In this document: positions 62,789-64,000 of the stretch, piece after piece
How positions within the stretch are numbered: the stretch's first letter is position 1
Layout of the letters: every line of letters begins with the position of its first letter
DNA from: JAIPDZ01 sp034522175
GTDB taxonomy: Bacteria; Desulfobacterota; DSM-4660; Desulfatiglandales; Desulfatiglandaceae
Assembly (NCBI GenBank): GCA_034522175.1
Contig: JAXHLQ010000001.1
Location: 248,001 to 312,000, forward strand
DNA: 64,000 nucleotides
Direction of reading: 5' to 3'
The notes under the pieces: model-generated
The model's database searches: none
Told to the model about the DNA's origin: nothing
What the model saw: the letters and a program-made list of their open reading frames with translations, nothing else
Made by a program: the position numbers and the translations under genes

Positions 62789-62956
62789 ATGAACGAGTAT
62801 ACACGTCGTCAATTGGAAGAAGAACTGAAGAAAATGCTTACCGATCTTGCTCAAACTGAATGTGAAGAGGAGCAACCAAAAACCCCACCTGGTACCGGCA
62901 ATTTTATTCTCCGGCGGACAGGTAAAAAAGACAAGCGGTTTTCAATCAACCTTTAA
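62789..62956 (+). CDS. Small protein, 55 residues, upstream of a methyltransferase
   Basis: ATG at 62789 behind AAGGAG. The product begins MNEYTRRQLEEELKKMLTDL, is acidic in the middle (ECEEEQPKTPPG) and ends with a basic tail (FILRRTGKKDKRFSINL). No known family. It ends 5 nt before the methyltransferase start, so the two are surely co-transcribed and probably translationally coupled. The Lys-rich tail raises the thought that it is the methyltransferase substrate or regulator; that is speculation. Confidence 0.6.
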   Translation: MNEYTRRQLEEELKKMLTDLAQTECEEEQPKTPPGTGNFILRRTGKKDKRFSINL

Positions 62957-62961
62957 CCCGT

Positions 62962-63738
62962 ATGGGTCGGCGAGGGCAGGAACCAAAGATAAACCGACGA
63001 TCTCATAGCAACCTGAGAAGAAGAGTGGAAAGCGTGTTCGGCGAAAAATTAAAAGGGGCGGCTGGTTTTGCTTCTGCCAAAAAGGCTGAAATCTTCGAAT
63101 ATGGGGTGCACGTTTACCGTCCGTGCCACCCCAAAATCAGAAAACTCAAGCGTTCGCATGCCCCATCTTTTCACGGAATTAGGCCCTGGCCATCGAGCTG
63201 GTTGTTGATGGATTTCTTAGACCGCCAGGGGCTGCGCAAAGGTGTGCGTGTCATGGAATTAGGCTGCGGTTGGGGGCTGGCGGGTATCTATTGTGCAAGA
63301 AATCATGACGCCGAAGTAACAAGCGTTGACATTGATTCAGAAGTCTTCCCGTATTTGCAGATGCACACACAGATCAATCACGTCCAAGTCTCAACCATGC
63401 AGCTGGGGTTCGATGATTTGATGGGCGATCATCTGAAAAGCATCGACGTAATGATCGGCGCAGATATTTGCTTTTGGGATTCACTGGCCCATTCTCTGAA
63501 AAGCCTTATATTCCGCGCATTGGGGGAAGGGGTCCAATTTGTAGTTCTCGCCGATCCCGGAAGATCGAGTTTCGAAAAACTCGGCAGACATTTCGTCCAA
63601 AAAGGAACAGGGGATGTTCACGGCCGGTTTGTAGAAAGACCCTACGCCATTCAAGGCCGGATCCTGAGAATCGGCTCTATGCCAACCCCGCGATTTGGGG
63701 CGAGAACGGATGAACGCAAGAAGGGATTTCTTTCATAA
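62962..63738 (+). CDS. Class I SAM-dependent methyltransferase
   Basis: A 258-residue protein. The N-terminal 60 residues are basic (NRRSHSNLRRRVESVFGEKL). SAM motif I is VRVMELGCGWGLAGIYCARNH near residues 94-114, followed by VTSVDIDSEVF (ribose-binding acidic residue), then DVMIGADICFWDSL near the post-I/IV region. The layout resembles the METTL-type protein lysine methyltransferase group (PF10294-like), but this assignment is by pattern only. It follows a 55-residue protein gene by 5 nt. Confidence 0.78.
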   Translation: MGRRGQEPKINRRSHSNLRRRVESVFGEKLKGAAGFASAKKAEIFEYGVHVYRPCHPKIRKLKRSHAPSFHGIRPWPSSWLLMDFLDRQGLRKGVRVMELGCGWGLAGIYCARNHDAEVTSVDIDSEVFPYLQMHTQINHVQVSTMQLGFDDLMGDHLKSIDVMIGADICFWDSLAHSLKSLIFRALGEGVQFVVLADPGRSSFEKLGRHFVQKGTGDVHGRFVERPYAIQGRILRIGSMPTPRFGARTDERKKGFLS

Positions 63739-63775
63739 AAAAGGGCATCCCATCTGCTGATGAGATACCCTTATT
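63738..63775 (-). terminator. Terminator of cspA, probably bidirectional
   Basis: A 14-bp stem with two G-U or mismatch positions (63741-63754 against 63759-63772, loop TGCT). On the minus strand it ends in a T-run (TTTTTT), fitting the end of the cspA transcript; it also faces the end of the methyltransferase gene. Confidence 0.75.
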
Positions 63776-63796
63776 TCAGTTCAGAGAAATGGACCC

Positions 63797-63997
63797 CTAA
63801 ACCACGGTGACATTCGTCGCAGCAGGTCCTTTTTGCCCTTGCTCCACGTCAAAGGTGACATGATCACCTTCTTTAAGCGATTTGAAGCCGGTTGAGTTTA
63901 TGCCTGAATGATGAACAAATACATCCGGGCCATCTTCCTGCTCAATGAACCCAAAACCCTTCTTGTCACTAAACCACTTCACGATTCCATTTGCCAT
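63797..63997 (-). CDS. cspA: Cold-shock domain protein, CspA family
   Basis: A 66-residue cold-shock protein with both RNA-binding motifs: KGFGFIE (RNP1, residues 13-19) and DVFVHHSGI (RNP2, residues 25-33), preceded by the ANGIVKWFSDK start. It is a single-stranded nucleic acid-binding chaperone. Family members are induced by cold or in growth transitions. The gene is monocistronic, with a terminator at 63738-63775. Its promoter region lies beyond the right edge. Confidence 0.96.
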   Translation of the reverse strand: MANGIVKWFSDKKGFGFIEQEDGPDVFVHHSGINSTGFKSLKEGDHVTFDVEQGQKGPAATNVTVV

Positions 63998-64000
63998 AGT

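Overview
The window looks like chromosomal DNA of a Desulfobacterota (deltaproteobacterial, sulfate- or sulfur-metabolising type) bacterium. This is an inference from gene content: a yebC-ruvC-ruvA-ruvB block, a tig-clpP-clpX-lon block, PAS-rich histidine kinases, a GAF-type protein with the characteristic CSSCKKIR tail, and a LIV-type ABC transporter joined to an acyl-CoA ligase and a TetR regulator. No rRNA, CRISPR array, integrase or replication origin was seen.

Layout, left to right. 1-8733 (all minus): a radical SAM enzyme and two ATP-grasp ligases with 4-bp gene overlaps, followed by a complete peptide-type ABC transporter (dppA-B-C-D-F, the last cut by the window edge). 8965-16920 (minus): TetR, acyl-CoA ligase and LivG-H-M-K-F, probably a fatty or aromatic acid uptake and activation operon. 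17338-20396: response regulator, YjbQ, an unknown 403-residue protein, PyrR. 20662-24332: small unknown protein, flavodoxin stub, LarB, a TrpF-like barrel, a GlcD-type oxidase. 24338-29510 (minus): SH3b-AMIN membrane protein, RuvBAC, YebC, RlmE. 29602-32283 (plus): MoxR ATPase with a TraB-like partner. 32412-39216 (minus): SpmA-SpmB fusion, lytic transglycosylase, a MazF remnant, a large hybrid histidine kinase. 39530-40013: a decayed REP-type transposase element. 40180-46000: structured leader with a small secreted protein, MscS, a candidate small selenoprotein, a cupin, a second PAS kinase, DUF362. 45977-52639 (minus): MaeB, a broken GAF protein, MgtE, a CNNM-type protein, a periplasmic binding protein. 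53148-58825 (plus): Tig, ClpP, ClpX, Lon. 58896-63997: tRNA-Val, a tRNA-like relic, tRNA-Asp, then an accessory tail with a HEPN pair, toxin and endonuclease remnants, a small protein with a methyltransferase, and CspA.

Two themes run through the window. First, at least thirteen otherwise well-conserved genes or gene halves are split by single-base indels, many in G/C runs, including clpX, ruvC and maeB. I treat most of these as probable sequence errors and annotate the full genes across them. Second, the accessory parts hold scars that are too large to be such errors: truncated PIN, MazF, GIY-YIG, flavodoxin and transposase genes, and tRNA 3-prime fragments, which suggest past insertion and deletion.

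The best candidates for something undescribed are the radical SAM/double ATP-grasp/peptide-transporter operon (300-8733), the in-frame TGA zinc-ribbon gene with a SECIS-like hairpin (41795-41986), the MoxR/TraB-like pair (29602-32283), and the HEPN protein with a non-canonical acidic partner (59616-60258).
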